Shown here: piece by piece, positions 1 through 10,591 of the stretch
Position numbering within the stretch: the first letter of the stretch is position 1
Layout: every line of letters begins with the position of its first letter
Source: Caenorhabditis remanei
Lineage: Eukaryota > Nematoda > Chromadorea > Rhabditida > Rhabditidae
NCBI RefSeq assembly: GCF_010183535.1
Contig: NC_071328.1
Span: 14,260,001-14,324,000 of the forward strand
Length of the DNA: 64,000 nucleotides
Direction of reading: 5' to 3'
Position numbers and translations under genes: made by a program
Notes under the pieces: model-generated
What the model was told of the DNA's origin: nothing
What the model saw: only the letters and a program-made list of their open reading frames with translations
The model's database searches: none

Positions 1-605
1 TGAAGAGAATGTCAAGAGTGAGCCAGGATGAGTTTGACTCGATGATAATTCTCCGTCTTGGCCATGGAGGGAAGGTTGGAATGAAAGTGGAGGGAGGGAG
101 AAAGTTCGTAGATAAAATTTCTAGTCTTTCAACCAATCCCAAATAACTGAAGATGTGATTCAGCCACTTATGATCTACCGTCTCGTGCAGACCAACAGTG
201 ATAGTCCCAAATTCCTGTTGTAGATCAAACAATTCAGTTAGTATCGGTTGGAATGATTCTTGTCTCCAACAATACTGTCCTGTTGATATCTTGCATTGAA
301 ACATTTTCAATAGATGTCGAATGACAGATAGAAATCCTTCTTCTTGATTCTTCCAGAATGTTTTGATTCCTATTGGGATAGAAACAGCATTTACAGTACA
401 ACATGCGATAGAAACTTGTTGAGCATTTGAATTGTGTCTTTTCCCGGAATCTGGATACGTGAAGATTTCACAATTATCTTTGTCATTTCTAGAGAGAACA
501 CTGATTTGTTTTCTTAAGTTCAGAACGACTACAACTTTCTGAGAGTACAAACGAGCACTATTGATTTGAGTGGAGATTCTCTTGGAGCAGATGGAGAGTT
601 TGATT
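1..605 (-). pseudogene. FB1: F-box/FBA_2 gene, exon 2 only, cut by window edge
   Basis: Exon 2 is open from its splice acceptor (5' end at 605, after ATTTCCAG) to the window edge, and begins IKLSICSKRISTQIN. The second half belongs to subfamily 2 (FQPILTELFDLQQEF, then PPWPRRRIIIE), while the first half resembles subfamily 1 (FLSVIRHLLKMFQCKIS). The C-terminus lies outside the window. No exon 1 (the FPLLRLP segment) is found in the 135 bp upstream, where the intron sequence runs into unrelated DNA at about 635, so the copy has probably lost its F-box. It is closely similar to FB9 at 14.8-15.37 kb. The frame is intact, so either the loss is recent or a distant exon 1 is used. Confidence 0.7.
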
Positions 606-739
606 CTGGAAATAGAGAATAATTAGTTATGTTGGGTTCAGGCTCGGCTAGTTTTGTGGGCAAAAACTTTAGGGAGTCATCAAAGTGTTTTCAAGTTGTC
701 AAATGAGTGCATTGCACGGTACAGTTGACAACAATTAGT

Positions 740-1445
740 TTGAATAACCATTCTGTCCAACTCCCTCAAGTTCATTCCCAAAATCGTCGTTCCATTATTT
801 GTAATATTGTGACTAAGGATCTTCATGTACTCTAGATTCGGAAATACTCTTCCACTTCCTGAGTATCACATTCAAATCCTTGTTTTCCAGGAGAGACCCC
901 TGGAGTGTAATTCTAGTGCAAGTGCACGTCAAAACATGTTCCAGAGTGAATCAATCCGAATTCATGATACTAACTTCTTGTGGCCATGAAGTGACAACAG
1001 GGCTGAAACCAGGATCAGAAATAGAGGAGTCAGAAATTACTGGAAATCTGGTTCCCGTTGTAGATGAAACAACTCAGATATTACTGAATGATAAAAGCTC
1101 CAATAAAAACTACTATGAATTGAAATCTTGCATTGAAACATTTTCAATAGATGACGAGTAACCGTTAGAAATCCTTCTCTATCATTCTCCCAGAATTTTT
1201 CGATTTTTATATGGTAGGACATCACAGATACAGTAACCCCTTCGATTCGACACTGTTGCAAATGCGGATTGTGGTAAATTCCGATGTTGAAACTCATGGA
1301 GATTTCAAATGTATCTTTGTTATTTTTAGAGAGAACTCTGATTTCTTGCTTTGAGATGTCCAGATTGACTATAACTTTTTGAGAGTATAAACGAGCTTTA
1401 TTGATTTGAGTGGAAACTTTCTTGGAGCAGAAGGAGAGCTTGATT
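740..1445 (-). pseudogene. FB2: decayed F-box/FBA_2 gene with three deletions
   Basis: Exon 2 starts at 1445 with the usual IKLSFCSKKVSTQIN and can be followed to MNLRELDRMVIQ at about 740. There the normal tail (DDGSKKATI...) is replaced by unrelated sequence. An internal deletion joins the LWNQ segment directly to the QLFDLQ segment near 1045. Upstream, only about 9 bp of intron remain before sequence that normally lies 5' of the start codon (AGATAGAAGACG), so exon 1 and the intron were deleted together. The frame is broken and no functional product is expected. It still faces FB3 across the palindromic cassette at 1547-1684. Confidence 0.85.
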
Positions 1446-1546
1446 CTGGAAATACGGAGATAGAAGACGAAATAATGAGGAGAAGGGAGTAATAAGCGGA
1501 GACTGAGGAGTAGAAGAGTGTAAATAGAATCTGCGGTTGGATGGAT

Positions 1547-1684
1547 GCCTGCGTTTTGTGGCGAGACCTTAGATGCCTACGGGAAGAACAACGAATCGAC
1601 TGTGTGCACATGTACACCGATCGGCCCGTCATTCTTCTCGTAGACATCGACGACTATTGTGTGGTCTCGCCACGAAACGCAGGT
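1547..1684. promoter_or_regulatory. Palindromic upstream cassette between FB2 and FB3
   Basis: The left arm CTGCGTTTTGTGGCGAGACC ends at 1568. The right arm TGGTCTCGCCACGAAACGCA begins at 1662. The right arm lies about 109 bp upstream of the FB3 start codon, and the left arm points at the former start of FB2. The copy in front of FB6 shares the right half almost base for base. Confidence 0.65.
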
Positions 1685-1769
1685 ACTCCTCCATTCACAG
1701 ATTCTATTTACACATCTCATTACTCCCTTCCTCTTCATTCTCAATTCATCGTCTTCTATCTCTGCCCCT

Positions 1770-2731
1770 ATGTCTTCACCATTTCCCCTCCTCCGTCTTC
1801 CTGGATTGGTTCTGTGCGAAATATTCAAATCATTGAGTATCGGTGAGAAGTGAGTTAACCTTATCAACCTAATCTGACTAATTCTTTAAATATTTCCAGA
1901 ATCAAACTCTCCTTCTGCTCCAAGAAAACCTCTACTCAAATCAATAATGCTCAATTCTATTCTCAAAAAGTTATAGTCGATCTGGACATGTTAAGCCACA
2001 AAATCAGAGTGTGCTCTAAAAATAACCAAGATATATTTGAAATCTTCACTTATCAAGATTCCGGGAAAAATTTAAATACACATCAATTGCCTATCGAGTG
2101 TTGTACCACAGGAATCAAAACATTCTGGAAGAACGATCAAGAAGGATTTCTATCTGTTATTCAACATTTATTGAAAATATTTCGATGCAAGATTTCAATC
2201 AGTAATAACTATAATAGTGATTTATATCAGCCAACAATTTCAATGCTGTTTGATCTACAAGTGGAATTCAAGACGCTCACTATTTGCTTTGATGGATCAA
2301 AAGATCAAAACTTGTTATGGAATCAGATATCCAGTAATTTTGGACTGGTCGAGTATCTTACATCGTTTTCTAATCCTGGTTTCAACCCAGTTTTCACTTC
2401 ATGGCCGAGGAACATTAGTTTCATTAGTTCCGAATGGGTTACTCTGGAATCTCTTTTGGCCTGCACGTGCACTACAATTAAACTCGATTGGTCAGATTTC
2501 GGAAACAAAGATTTGGATGAGATTCTTAAGAAGTGGAAGACTGGAGGATTTGCGAATCTAAAGCGTCTGGTAATCAGCAGTCAAAATATTAAAAATAATG
2601 GAGAACTTATTTTGGGAATGAATCTAATGGAATTAAACGGAAAGGTTATCCAAGCTGATGATGTATTAAAAAAGTCTACTATTCGAATAGACTCCCATAT
2701 ACAGACTACTTTGTATATGCATATAAAATAA
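1770..2731 (+). CDS. FB3: F-box/FBA_2 protein, 303 aa
   Basis: Exons 1770-1849 and 1900-2731 are joined through a 50-bp phase-2 intron. The start was chosen because ATG at 1770 opens MSSPFPLLRLPGLVLCEIF, the conserved F-box N-terminus, just after the usual TCTGCCCCT leader. The F-box covers about residues 4-45. The FBA_2-like segment, from WVTLESLLACTC through KKWKTGGFANL, covers about residues 206-250. The tail differs from most of the array: DDVLKKS replaces DDGSKKA and the protein ends LYMHIK. The likely role is an SCF ubiquitin-ligase substrate adaptor, inferred from the family; the target is unknown. FB6 is a recent duplicate, including upstream and 3' flanking DNA. AATAAA follows the stop by about 10 bp. 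Confidence 0.88.
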
Positions 2732-2828
2732 GCATTTAACAATAAACATTTTTATTCAATTTTGTTTGCTACCAGATATGTATGCAGCAGCTGACCACAT
2801 TAGAGATGAAATTCAAATAATGTTTAAA

Positions 2829-3240
2829 TGATATTATTGGGCAGTTCGCCCATCAGTATTATGAGTAAATGCCTAAATTATTGTACACCAGAGAACGAAC
2901 ATCCTCGAAAATCTATAAATCCGTTCTCAAAATCTGTTTCAAAGATTGCAGATTTGCAAGCCAAAAACGAGAAAACTGTTAAAATAGGCCTTACTTATAT
3001 AACTTTTGAAATTTAAGAAGTCTCATGAGCAGATAAGAAAAAACGGATTTATAGATTTCCACGGTTGCTCTCTCGATTTCTACTTTTTGATTTCAATGGC
3101 ATTGTAAGAGAAGACCTCGTCAACTCAGGATGTTCTGTTTGTGTAATCTACGGATTGAATAGAACTTCAACTATGTGGAGTCTATCGAATCAATTTAGTA
3201 AGAATGATATTTATAAACGTGAATCTTTACTATTAACAAA
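2829..3240. repeat. Dispersed repeat C, copy 1
   Basis: This stretch begins with GCAGTTCGCCCATCAGT and contains CCTCGAAAATCTATAAA and AACGGATTTATAGATTTCCA. It recurs at 10199-10445 and, for its second half, at 13895-14085. No coding potential is seen. The rest of the spacer to 3400 has nothing recognisable. Confidence 0.6.
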
Positions 3241-3546
3241 CACCAGATTCTGCGTGTTTGTTTGTATGTCGCCGATCCTACAACCCTCCCTACTGATCCG
3301 ATTTTCTTCAAAGTTGGACGAAAAAATCAGCAAATTTCCTCTCGAGATGCCCGTTTTTCTTTTCTCAAAATTCTCAAAGTGACGTTTTCTGATCTAGAAA
3401 CACTGATAAAGAATTGAATAATCGACAGCGGAAAAAGATGATCGGCAAAGCGTCGTCTCTTCTTTACTCGCCCGGCCGGCATTCTTCCCAGCACAGGTAG
3501 ACCGACAAGTCCCAATAACGGACGAGCGCCGGCTACGCGGCCGCAG

Positions 3547-3852
3547 ATGCGAGTGGCGAACCAATGCTTGCTAAACGACCGCCAACGGGCCAACGTCGGT
3601 CCGTTGCCGGCCAGGAAAACCAGAAAAAATGGATTTCCGAAATCCATTTTCAAAATCATTCGAAAGTCGACACGCCAAGGAGCTCTTCTCGGAGCAGTTG
3701 CTACTGATGCACAACCTGATCCTCAATACATCGGAAGGATGGATCCAGTTTGTTCATATTGCGAGGCGCTATATTTCAAAGCTAAGTTTGACTTTCAAAC
3801 GGTGAAGGTCGGTGCGTTTAGGAAATCGATCTGGCAAGTTAGGCAATGTTGA
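3547..3852 (+). pseudogene. Helitron replication-helicase fragment
   Basis: An open stretch of 101 codons contains DPQYIGRMDPVCSYCEALYF. This matches the pattern [YHF]xGxMxxxCxxCxAxxF near the N-terminus of the helicase-type protein of eukaryotic Helitron rolling-circle transposons. The preceding part is basic (RKTRKNGFPKSIFK). The DNA is GC-rich and unlike the AT-rich F-box spacers. The rest of the Rep and helicase domains is absent, so this is an isolated fragment. The family call rests on one motif. Confidence 0.5.
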
Positions 3853-4129
3853 CTGTAGTTAATTGGATCGACCCCATGTGGGGACGTGAAAATTGTTTCT
3901 CTTCGCCAGATTCTGAAAAAGTAAAGAAGTAAAGAATCGAAATCGTATCAGAAAAGCAGAGATTTTACAATTGTGATTTATCGGAACGGATTGCTCACAG
4001 CTAACAAAGAATACCAAAAAGTTAAGAAAAATAATATGATCCAGAAGTTTGAGATAATTCTGAGACCTCGATAGTTTCGGATGCTGTAACAAGTAGAAGG
4101 GTGGTGTAGAAAAGGAGGTTTAGCCGCCG

Positions 4130-5043
4130 TTAGGCGACGTGAACCGACTGGTATATCAACATTTCAAAAAACATTTCAAAAATGTTATAACCAGTGTTAA
4201 TAGTTGCCTTCTTTGATCCATCATCTGTCTGAATTTCCTTTTCCCGCAATTCCAATGGAGCCATTCCCAAAATAGTCGATCCATTATTTGTAATTCTTTG
4301 ACTTTCGACACGCAGATGTTTTAGATTCGGTAATCCTCCGGCCTTCCAATTCTTGAGTATCTCATCCAAATCCTTGTTACCTAAATTAGACAGCTCGAGT
4401 GTAATTCTAGAGCAAGTGCACGTCAACACAGATTCTAGATTAAACCAATAAGATCTCCAGATATTAATTGTTTTAGACCATGAAGTAAAAACTGGCCTGA
4501 AACCAGGATCTGGAACAGATGAGATTTTAAGATCATCAACCAATTCAAGTTTTTTGGATATCTGGTTCCACAACAAGTTATGATCTTTTGATCCTGTAAG
4601 GAGAATAGTGAGCTTCTTGAATTCCACTTGCAGATCAAACAACATTGAAATTGTTGGTTGAAATAAATCACTATTATAGTTATTACTGATTGAAATTTTG
4701 CATTGAAACATCTTCAGAAGATACCGAATAACAGATAGAAATCCTCCTCGATGATTCTTCCAGAATGTTGTGATTTCAAATGTCTCTTTATTATTTTCAG
4801 AGTGAACATTGATTTTTTCGTTTAAGCAGTCCAGAACGACTATAACTTTTTGAGAGTAAAAACGAGCATTATTGATTTGAGTAGACACTTTCTTGGAGCA
4901 GAAGGAGAGTTGGATTCTGGAAATACGGGAGAAATTAGTCAGGTTAGATAAATAAAATTAACTCACTTCTCTCCAATATTCAATGATTTGAATACCTCGC
5001 CCAGAACCAATCGAGGAAGACGGAGGAGGGGAAGGGAAGGCAT
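4130..5043 (-). CDS. FB4: F-box/FBA_2 protein, 287 aa
   Basis: Exon 1 (4967-5043) codes for MPSLPLLRLPRLVLGEVF; the intron is 50 bp and exon 2 is 4130-4916. The protein is about 20 to 25 residues shorter than its neighbours because an in-frame deletion joins KETFEI straight to TTFWKN, removing the variable loop that ends TVPVIS in other members. The FBA_2 part is intact (WFNLESVLTCTC, LKNWKAGGLPNL). The usual end IEMSVTPF is replaced by a divergent tail ending YQSVHVA, so the end of the gene is recombinant. It is divergent to FB5 across the cassette at 5128-5250. Confidence 0.82.
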
Positions 5044-5127
5044 TGGCAGAGACTGGTGGGGAGCAATGAGGAGAAACGACAGGGAGTAATGAGATGTGTA
5101 AATAGGGGATCTGAGGCTGGAGGAGTG

Positions 5128-5250
5128 CCTGCGTTTCGTGGCGAGACCACAACAAGTCGTATGGGAAGGATTGATCGGCCCGAGTATTACCGTTGCGCAC
5201 ACAGTCGCTCCGTCATTTTTCCATCTAAGGTCTCGCCACGAAACGCAGGC
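5128..5250. promoter_or_regulatory. Palindromic upstream cassette between FB4 and FB5
   Basis: The left arm CTGCGTTTCGTGGCGAGACC (ends about 5148) and right arm GGTCTCGCCACGAAACGCAG (starts 5229) are perfect 20-bp inverted repeats. The centre contains TGCGCACACAGTCG. The start codons of FB4 and FB5 lie about 85 and 105 bp outside the arms. Confidence 0.7.
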
Positions 5251-5353
5251 ACTCCTCTCACCGCAGATTCTATGTACACACTTCTTATCCTCAGTCTCAT
5301 CTCATTACTTCTTTCTCCTCATATCCACTCTATTGTCTTCTATCTCGACCCCA

Positions 5354-6462
5354 ATGTCATCCTCATTTCCCCTCCTCCGTCTTCCTCGATTGGTCCTGTT
5401 CGAGGTATTCAAGTCATTGAGTATCGGTGAGAAGTGAGTTAACTATATTAACCTAACATGACTAAGCATTCTTTATTTCCAGAATCAAGCTCTCCTTCTG
5501 CTCCAAGAAAATCTCCACTCAAATCTATAACTGTCGTTTGTACTCTCAAAAAGTCATAGTCGATCTGGACATCTTTCACCAAAAAATTGAAGTGTCCTCT
5601 GAGAACAACAAAGAGCCATTTGAAATCTCCATTCGGCAAGATCCCAGAAAAACTATCAATTCAAAAACTCAACATATTTTTATCGCATGTTATACTAACG
5701 GAATCACAATATTCTGGGAGAATCATCGAGATGGATATCTATCTGTTATTCGACATATATCGAAGATGTTTCAATGCAAGTTTTCAATTAGTAATAATAT
5801 TCATAGTGATCTATATCAACCAGTAGTTTCTGAGTTGTATGATCTACAACAGGAATTCAAGAAGTTCACTATTGATCTTAATGTATTAAAAGATCTAAAG
5901 TTGTGGGACCATATATCCACTAAATTTGGACTAGTTGAGTATCTTAAAATCTCATCCTTTGTTAATTCTGATTTCAAACTAGTTATTACTTCCTGGCCAC
6001 AAGAACACTATCATGCTGCATAGATTAGAAGATCACAAATTGCTGTGGAATCAGATATCCAGTAAATTTGGACTGGTTGAAGATCTCATAATCTCATCTA
6101 TTCGAAATCCTGGTTTCAAACCAGTTTTCACTTCATGGCCACAAAATATTAATATTATGGGCTCCGATTGGTTCACTTTAAAATCTATTTTAGCGTGCAC
6201 TTGCATTACAATTACACTCGAGAATTCTTCTCTGGAAATCAAGGATATGAATGAGATACTCAAAAACTGGAAAGCTGGAGGATTTCCAAATCTAAAGCGT
6301 CTGGCGATTAATAGCCTGAGGTTCAAGAATAATGGAGAACAGATTCTGGGAATTAATTGGATGGAATTAAACCGGAAGGTTATACAATCTGATGATGGAT
6401 CAAAGAAGGCAACGATTAACACTTATCGCGGTCATATTGAAATGTCTGTAACTCCATTTTAA
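5354..6462 (+). pseudogene. FB5: chimeric F-box/FBA_2 gene with repeated middle and frameshift
   Basis: Exon 1 (5354-5433, MSSSFPLLRLPRLVLFEVF) and exon 2 from 5483 are normal up to ITSWPQE at about 6002. The frame then stops at 6021-6023. A second gene copy begins at about 6010 in another frame with LEDHKLLWNQISS. The segment from LWNQIS/LWDHIS to TSWPQ is thus present twice (5905-6005 and 6045-6150), and the normal FBA_2 part and tail follow to 6462. The simplest history is unequal exchange between paralogues whose junction shifted the frame. The 5' half resembles FB7 (DLYQP, LWDHISTKFGLVEYLK). A truncated protein with an F-box but no FBA_2 domain could still be made. Confidence 0.82.
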
Positions 6463-6970
6463 TAAACATTAAATATTGAAATGAGTATTCTATAATAAAC
6501 ATTTTCATTTAATTTCGTTAACTCTCTTTCAAAATCAGTAGCAAACACTGCGAGCAGAGCTGTGCGGAAGTACAGACGGAACTGGAATTATTTTCCACGG
6601 TATGAAACTGACGACAATAAGTCAAAATATAACTTCGATCATAAAAATTCCAGCGTTTTACTTATCTGTTATCGAGGACCTAAAAAAGCAGCTAAATTTG
6701 ACACACGGATGTCAGAAATGAAGGCTCTTTCACTGATACTAGATAAGTAATCAGATTTCAATCGGTTTTGGAAATCCCAGCCGATTTCTTTCTAACAATT
6801 TAGGTCTCGACCCGTAAGTCCATCTCGAATCGGTATGCTTCCCTAGTTAGAGGATGACTAGTATTTGTGATCTTTCTCCTTCCAATAGTGGTAACAAATG
6901 ATAAATTTTCATCCATTTAACTTCATTTACAATCATATCAAAGTTCAGATTATTGATACAGTATACCCTT
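6463..6970. repeat. Spacer with 3' flank, repeat D and repeat I
   Basis: After the FB5 polyadenylation signal (AATAAAC near 6494) comes a diverged copy of repeat D (about 6640-6750). Then comes repeat I, which starts GGAAATCCCAGCCGATTTC and recurs at 15400-15650. A short minus-strand F-box scrap lies at the right end (6955-6985, SQIEGYTV). No gene is supported. Confidence 0.5.
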
Positions 6971-7261
6971 CGATTTGAGACGGATGGAGGCTGCTCTCTC
7001 TACGGATTTCAGTTGTTTGAGAGAGAATTGTGGAGTCAAAAATGGGCCGAAAAACGGGAAAAATGCAAACGCGCCCTTTTGGACAAGGCGGCAAAGTGGA
7101 TATTTGAAATTGTTGACACTCACTTTCGACGATTTCAGCTCTAAAAAGCAGTTTTAAGCAGTTTTTGTTTATGTTTTTATGTTTGCTTCTGATTTTCAAA
7201 GAGAGCAAACAAAATTTAATAAAAATGTTTATTATAGAAATATCATACCAATAAGTGATGT

Positions 7262-7343
7262 TTATTAAAATGGAGTCACAAACATTTCAATTCTACCGTA
7301 ATCAGTGTTAATAGTTGCCTTCTTTGATCCATCATTAGTGTGG
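7262..7343 (-). pseudogene. F-box gene tail fragment
   Basis: Reading the minus strand gives the standard family C-terminus: DDGSKKATINTDYGRIE, then FVTPF and a stop near 7265. It ends abruptly at about 7343 against a GC-rich, unrelated stretch (GGGCGCCGGTGGGCCC). Only about 25 codons survive. Confidence 0.75.
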
Positions 7344-7457
7344 AGCGTGGGCTCTAGCGGGCGCCGGTGGGCCCACCCAACTCCGGGGAGTTAAGTATGA
7401 CTGTCTGTTTGTGTTTGTAACAAGGTGATAAGCAATGCAAGCGGACAACAGTACACA

Positions 7458-7707
7458 GTTTAAACCAGACTTGTCGAAAATCGGGCCGGCCCGAAAAAAA
7501 AAAAATTTTTTTTCAAAATTTTTCCTGATTTCAAAAATGGGAACCCGTTTTTACGAAATTTTATTTGAAATTTTTCGAAAAAATAGAGTAAAAATGCTTA
7601 AATTATCATACATATTCACATTTTTCCTAAAATTTCAAAAAATTTCCAGAAAAAAAAATCAAAAACACAAATAGTTTCGAAAGAGCCGGGCCGTGTCTGG
7701 TTTAAAC
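7458..7707. mobile_element. Small non-autonomous TIR element (MITE-like)
   Basis: Perfect 13-bp terminal inverted repeats GTTTAAACCAGAC / GTCTGGTTTAAAC bound a 250-bp AT-rich body. Just inside each end is a GGGCCGG-type palindrome. There is no transposase. A target duplication is not obvious. A related GC-rich patch (GGGCCGAGCCGGGCCG) with similar AT-rich surroundings lies at 14185-14220. Confidence 0.6.
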
Positions 7708-7964
7708 GAATCCCAATTTATTGAAAGGAATTTAAGGAAAAATTTAACGAAAGGGTGGTCCGATGGAGCGGCCGAAGTGATGTTTCGGGATTGAAATATA
7801 TTGGGAGAATCGACTGTGTGCACATGTACACCGATCGGCCCGTCATTCTTCTCGTAGACATCGACGACTATTGTGTGGTCTATTTACACACGCATACTCC
7901 TCAGTCTATTCTCATTACTCCCTTCCTCTTCATTCTCAATTCATCGTCTTCTATCTCTGCCCCT

Positions 7965-8933
7965 ATGTCTTCTCCCTTTCCCCTCCTCCGTCTTCCTGGA
8001 GTAGTTCTGTGTGAGGTATTCAAATCATTGAATATTGGTGAGAAGTGAGTTAATCTTATTAATGTGACATGGCTAATTTCCTTCCGTACTTCCAGAATCA
8101 AACTCTCCTTCTGCTCCAAGAAAACCTCTACTCAAATCAATAATGCTCAATTCTATTCTCAAAAAGTTGTAGTCGATCTGGACATGTTAAGCCACAAAAT
8201 CAGAGTGTGCTCTAAAAATAACCAAGATATATATGAAATCTTCACTTATCAAGATTCCGGGAAAAATTTAAATACACATCAATTGCCTATCGAGTGTTGT
8301 ACCACAGGAATCAAAACATTCTGGAAGAATCAACAAGAAGGATTTCTATCTGTTATTCAACATTTATTGAAAATATTTCGATGCAAGATTTCAATCAGTA
8401 ATAACTATGATAGTGATTTATATCAACCAACAATTTCAATGTTGTTTGATCGACAAGTGGAATTCAAGAAGCTCACTATTTGCCTTGATGGATCTAAAGA
8501 TCAAAACTTGTTATGGAATCAGATATCCAGTAATTTTGGACTGGTCGAGTATCTTACAATCGTATCGCTTTCTAATCCTGGTTTCAACCCAGTTTTCACT
8601 TCATGGCCAAGGAACATTAGTATCATTAGTTCCGAATGGGTTACTCTGGAATCTCTTTTGACGTGCACGTGCACTACAATTAAACTCGATTGGTCAGATT
8701 TCGGAAACAAAGATTTGGATGAGATTCTTAAGAAGTGGAAGACTGGAGGATTTTCGAATCTAAAGCGTCTGGTAATTAGCAGTCAAAATATTAAAAATAA
8801 TGGAGAACTTATTTTGGGAATGAATCTAATGGAATTAAACGGAAAGGTTATTCAATCTGATGATGTATTAAAAAAGTCTACTATTGGAATAGACTCCCAT
8901 ATACAGACTACTTTGTATATGCATATAAAATAA
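7965..8933 (+). CDS. FB6: F-box/FBA_2 protein, 305 aa, duplicate of FB3
   Basis: Exons are 7965-8044 and 8096-8933, with a 51-bp intron. The start at MSSPFPLLRLPGVVLCEVF follows the same leader as FB3. The protein is almost identical to FB3. The clearest change is two extra residues in YLTIVSLSNPGF, with substitutions such as N to Q in WKNQQEG. It shares the unusual tail DDVLKKS...LYMHIK. The duplication covers about 1.2 kb, from roughly 7806 to 9020. One important difference is that the upstream motif is broken: after TGTGGTCT the bases CGCCACGAAACGCAG and about 25 more are missing, so FB6 lacks the element found in front of nearly every other member. It may be silent or differently regulated. 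Confidence 0.87.
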
Positions 8934-9312
8934 GCATTTAACAATAAACATTTTTATTCAATTTTGTTTGCTACCAGATATGTATGCAGCAGCTGACCAC
9001 ATTAGAGATGAAATTCAAATAATCTTTAAATAATATTATTTCGTGTCCGGAGTCGAACCAAGTCAACGTTGCTTGCAGCCGACGTTTCACGGGTTTGGCC
9101 GACCACCTCCTCCTTTTCACTTATCAAAATTGGCTTGAAATTCTGGTTTTCAGATTAATTTTAGTAATAGGAATGATATTTATTAACGTGAATAAATCCA
9201 CTTTTGAAAAAAATTTCAAAAAATTTGATAACCTGTTGAGAGGGCAGCGAAATAGCGGTCGGAGAGTAGCCGCCTCTCAAAAAAAAAGAAGTAAAGAGTC
9301 ATCCCAAAATAA
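8934..9312. other. Spacer after FB6, no gene
   Basis: The first 90 bp match the FB3 3' flank (AATAAACATTTTTATTC, then TGTATGCAGCAGCTGACC). The similarity ends at about 9030. The remaining AT-rich sequence holds no supported gene. Confidence 0.5.
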
Positions 9313-9780
9313 AGTGTAAACGGTCTGAATTGTGAGTAAAGCGGATAAGCGGTGTAAGTATTAACGCGAGTTTATCAGTGACCCATTTATTAGACCTTCT
9401 CTTCTCGGAAATCTCCTCGAAGTACAACAAATGGATAGAAAAGGTAATTTAAGGTAAATTTGGAGAGCGTCGTGTCCAGAGGAGCAAGAAGAGGCGACGA
9501 TAAGGACGACGGACGCGGCGGGAAAAAGAGACTTGAAGTCCCAAAAGCCGGAGAAAGAATATTTTTAGCCTAACTCTAGCGCGATCAGATGGCACAGATA
9601 AGATAGTGCAAACATCTGTCCACCTCAACAACTCTCTCTCGGCGGGACGTACGCGGAAAACCGTACCGAATAACGAGACGAACTACTCTGGCCTAAAAAG
9701 ATTAGACTGAGCAACGTGTGTCGCGGACACGCGACGCGACCGCGCGCGTGTGACGACATTCGCGTCACACGGCGAGATAG
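9313..9780 (-). mobile_element. Diverged LTR related to the solo LTR at 44.4-45.1 kb
   Basis: Read on the minus strand it contains CTTTTTAGGCCA and, downstream, AATAAATGGGTCACTGA followed by CGCTTATCCG. The intact LTR has CCTTTTTAGGCCA, AATAAACGGGTCATTGA and GCTTATCCG in the same order and spacing. It is GC-rich and out of character with its surroundings. Ends are not defined. A perfect 8-bp hairpin (GTGTGACG/CGTCACAC) lies at its right side near 9748. Confidence 0.5.
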
Positions 9781-10050
9781 TGTTGGGTTTATTGGAGCGC
9801 TTTTGCTGAGTTTGGGGTTTTTTGGAGGGAAATTTAAATTAGAATAATTTATAATAATTTGGAATAATTTGGAATAAACCATATAAGTGGAATAACGATG
9901 ATAATAGTAATATCATTAATGATCAGATAGAATAAGAGGTTTATAAAAAGGCTCCGATGGTCCTAGTTTTGCGGGGAAAACCAGTGGGGACCGTCGGATT
10001 GCCTTTGGTAGCCAAGTAAGGGGGTAACCAAAGGGAGACCCTTTGGCTAC

Positions 10051-10128
10051 ATAACCAGTGTTAATAGTTGCCTTCTTTGATCCATCTTCTGTCGGAATTT
10101 CCTTTTCCCGCAATTCCAGTGGAGCTTT
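10051..10128 (-). pseudogene. F-box gene tail fragment, FB4-like
   Basis: The minus strand reads PLELREKEIPTEDGSKKATI and then NTGY, which matches the FB4 tail (PLELREKEIQTDDGSKK) better than any other member. Both ends are abrupt. The spacer from 9781 to 10050 holds only AT-rich short repeats (ATAATTTGGA) and no gene. Confidence 0.75.
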
Positions 10129-10198
10129 AATTGCGCGGAACGCCGTTGCCACACCGCAGTGGTTCCCCCAAATATCCCTCGAACTGCCCAATGATAGC

Positions 10199-10445
10199 GC
10201 AGTTTGCCCATCAGTTATATGAGTAAATGCCTAGCTTATTGTACACTAGAGATTGAAAGAACATCCTCGAAAATCTATAAACCCGTTCTCAAAATTTGCT
10301 TTAAAGATTGCAGATGTGTAATCCAAAAACGAGAAAATGGTTGAATTTGGCCTTACTTAAAACATTTGAACTCGTAAGGAGATTCAAAAAACGGATTTAT
10401 AAATTTCCACGGTTGCTCTCTCAACTTCTACTGTTTGATTTCAAA
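10199..10445. repeat. Dispersed repeat C, copy 2
   Basis: It runs from GCAGTTTGCCCATCAGTT through CCTCGAAAATCTATAAAC to TTCCACGGTTGCTCTCTC, parallel to 2837-3090 with scattered differences. Confidence 0.6.
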
Positions 10446-10545
10446 TATAGACGCACTGCAATCCTAACGCTGAGGTCCGTGGGGTATGGGGGATTGATAG
10501 TGCGGGTACAACTGACCCAGTCACACTTATTTTCCAATGAGATTG
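10446..10545. repeat. Upstream repeat B (CGCTGAGGTCCGTGG...CTTATTTTCCAA)
   Basis: The copy reads AACGCTGAGGTCCGTGGGG, then GATAGTGCGGGTACAACTGA and CACTTATTTTCCAATGAGA. It passes directly into the minus-oriented F-box upstream sequence (AGACTGAGGAGTAGAAGAG). The same junction occurs at other B copies. Confidence 0.65.
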
Positions 10546-10591
10546 AGACTGAGGAGTAGAAGAGTGTCAATAGAATCTTGGATTGGAGGAG

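Noticed and set aside
1577..1867. Minus-strand open frames across exon 1 and leaders (MIRLTHFSPI..., many similar ones through the window)
   Set aside because: They are antisense shadows of the conserved exon 1, intron and leader and recur only because the gene sequence is conserved.
2217..2561. Frame-shifted versions of exon 2 (MIYISQQFQCCLI... type), seen at most genes
   Set aside because: Alternative-frame shadows; the true frame shows the conserved protein motifs and lacks stops throughout.
5128..5250. Reading the palindromic cassette as a MITE
   Set aside because: No target-site duplications are visible, arms differ in length between loci, and position relative to start codons is fixed. 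Regulatory unit preferred, but not proven.
9035..9110. tRNA-like sequence on the minus strand (GGTTCGACTCC as a B box)
   Set aside because: The T-arm motif is good, but no matching acceptor stem exists and the anticodon arm would have a 12-nt loop. I do not call a tRNA gene.
9449..9882. Arginine-rich minus-strand frames in GC-rich DNA
   Set aside because: No domain is recognised and the DNA matches a diverged LTR, so the frames are probably chance.
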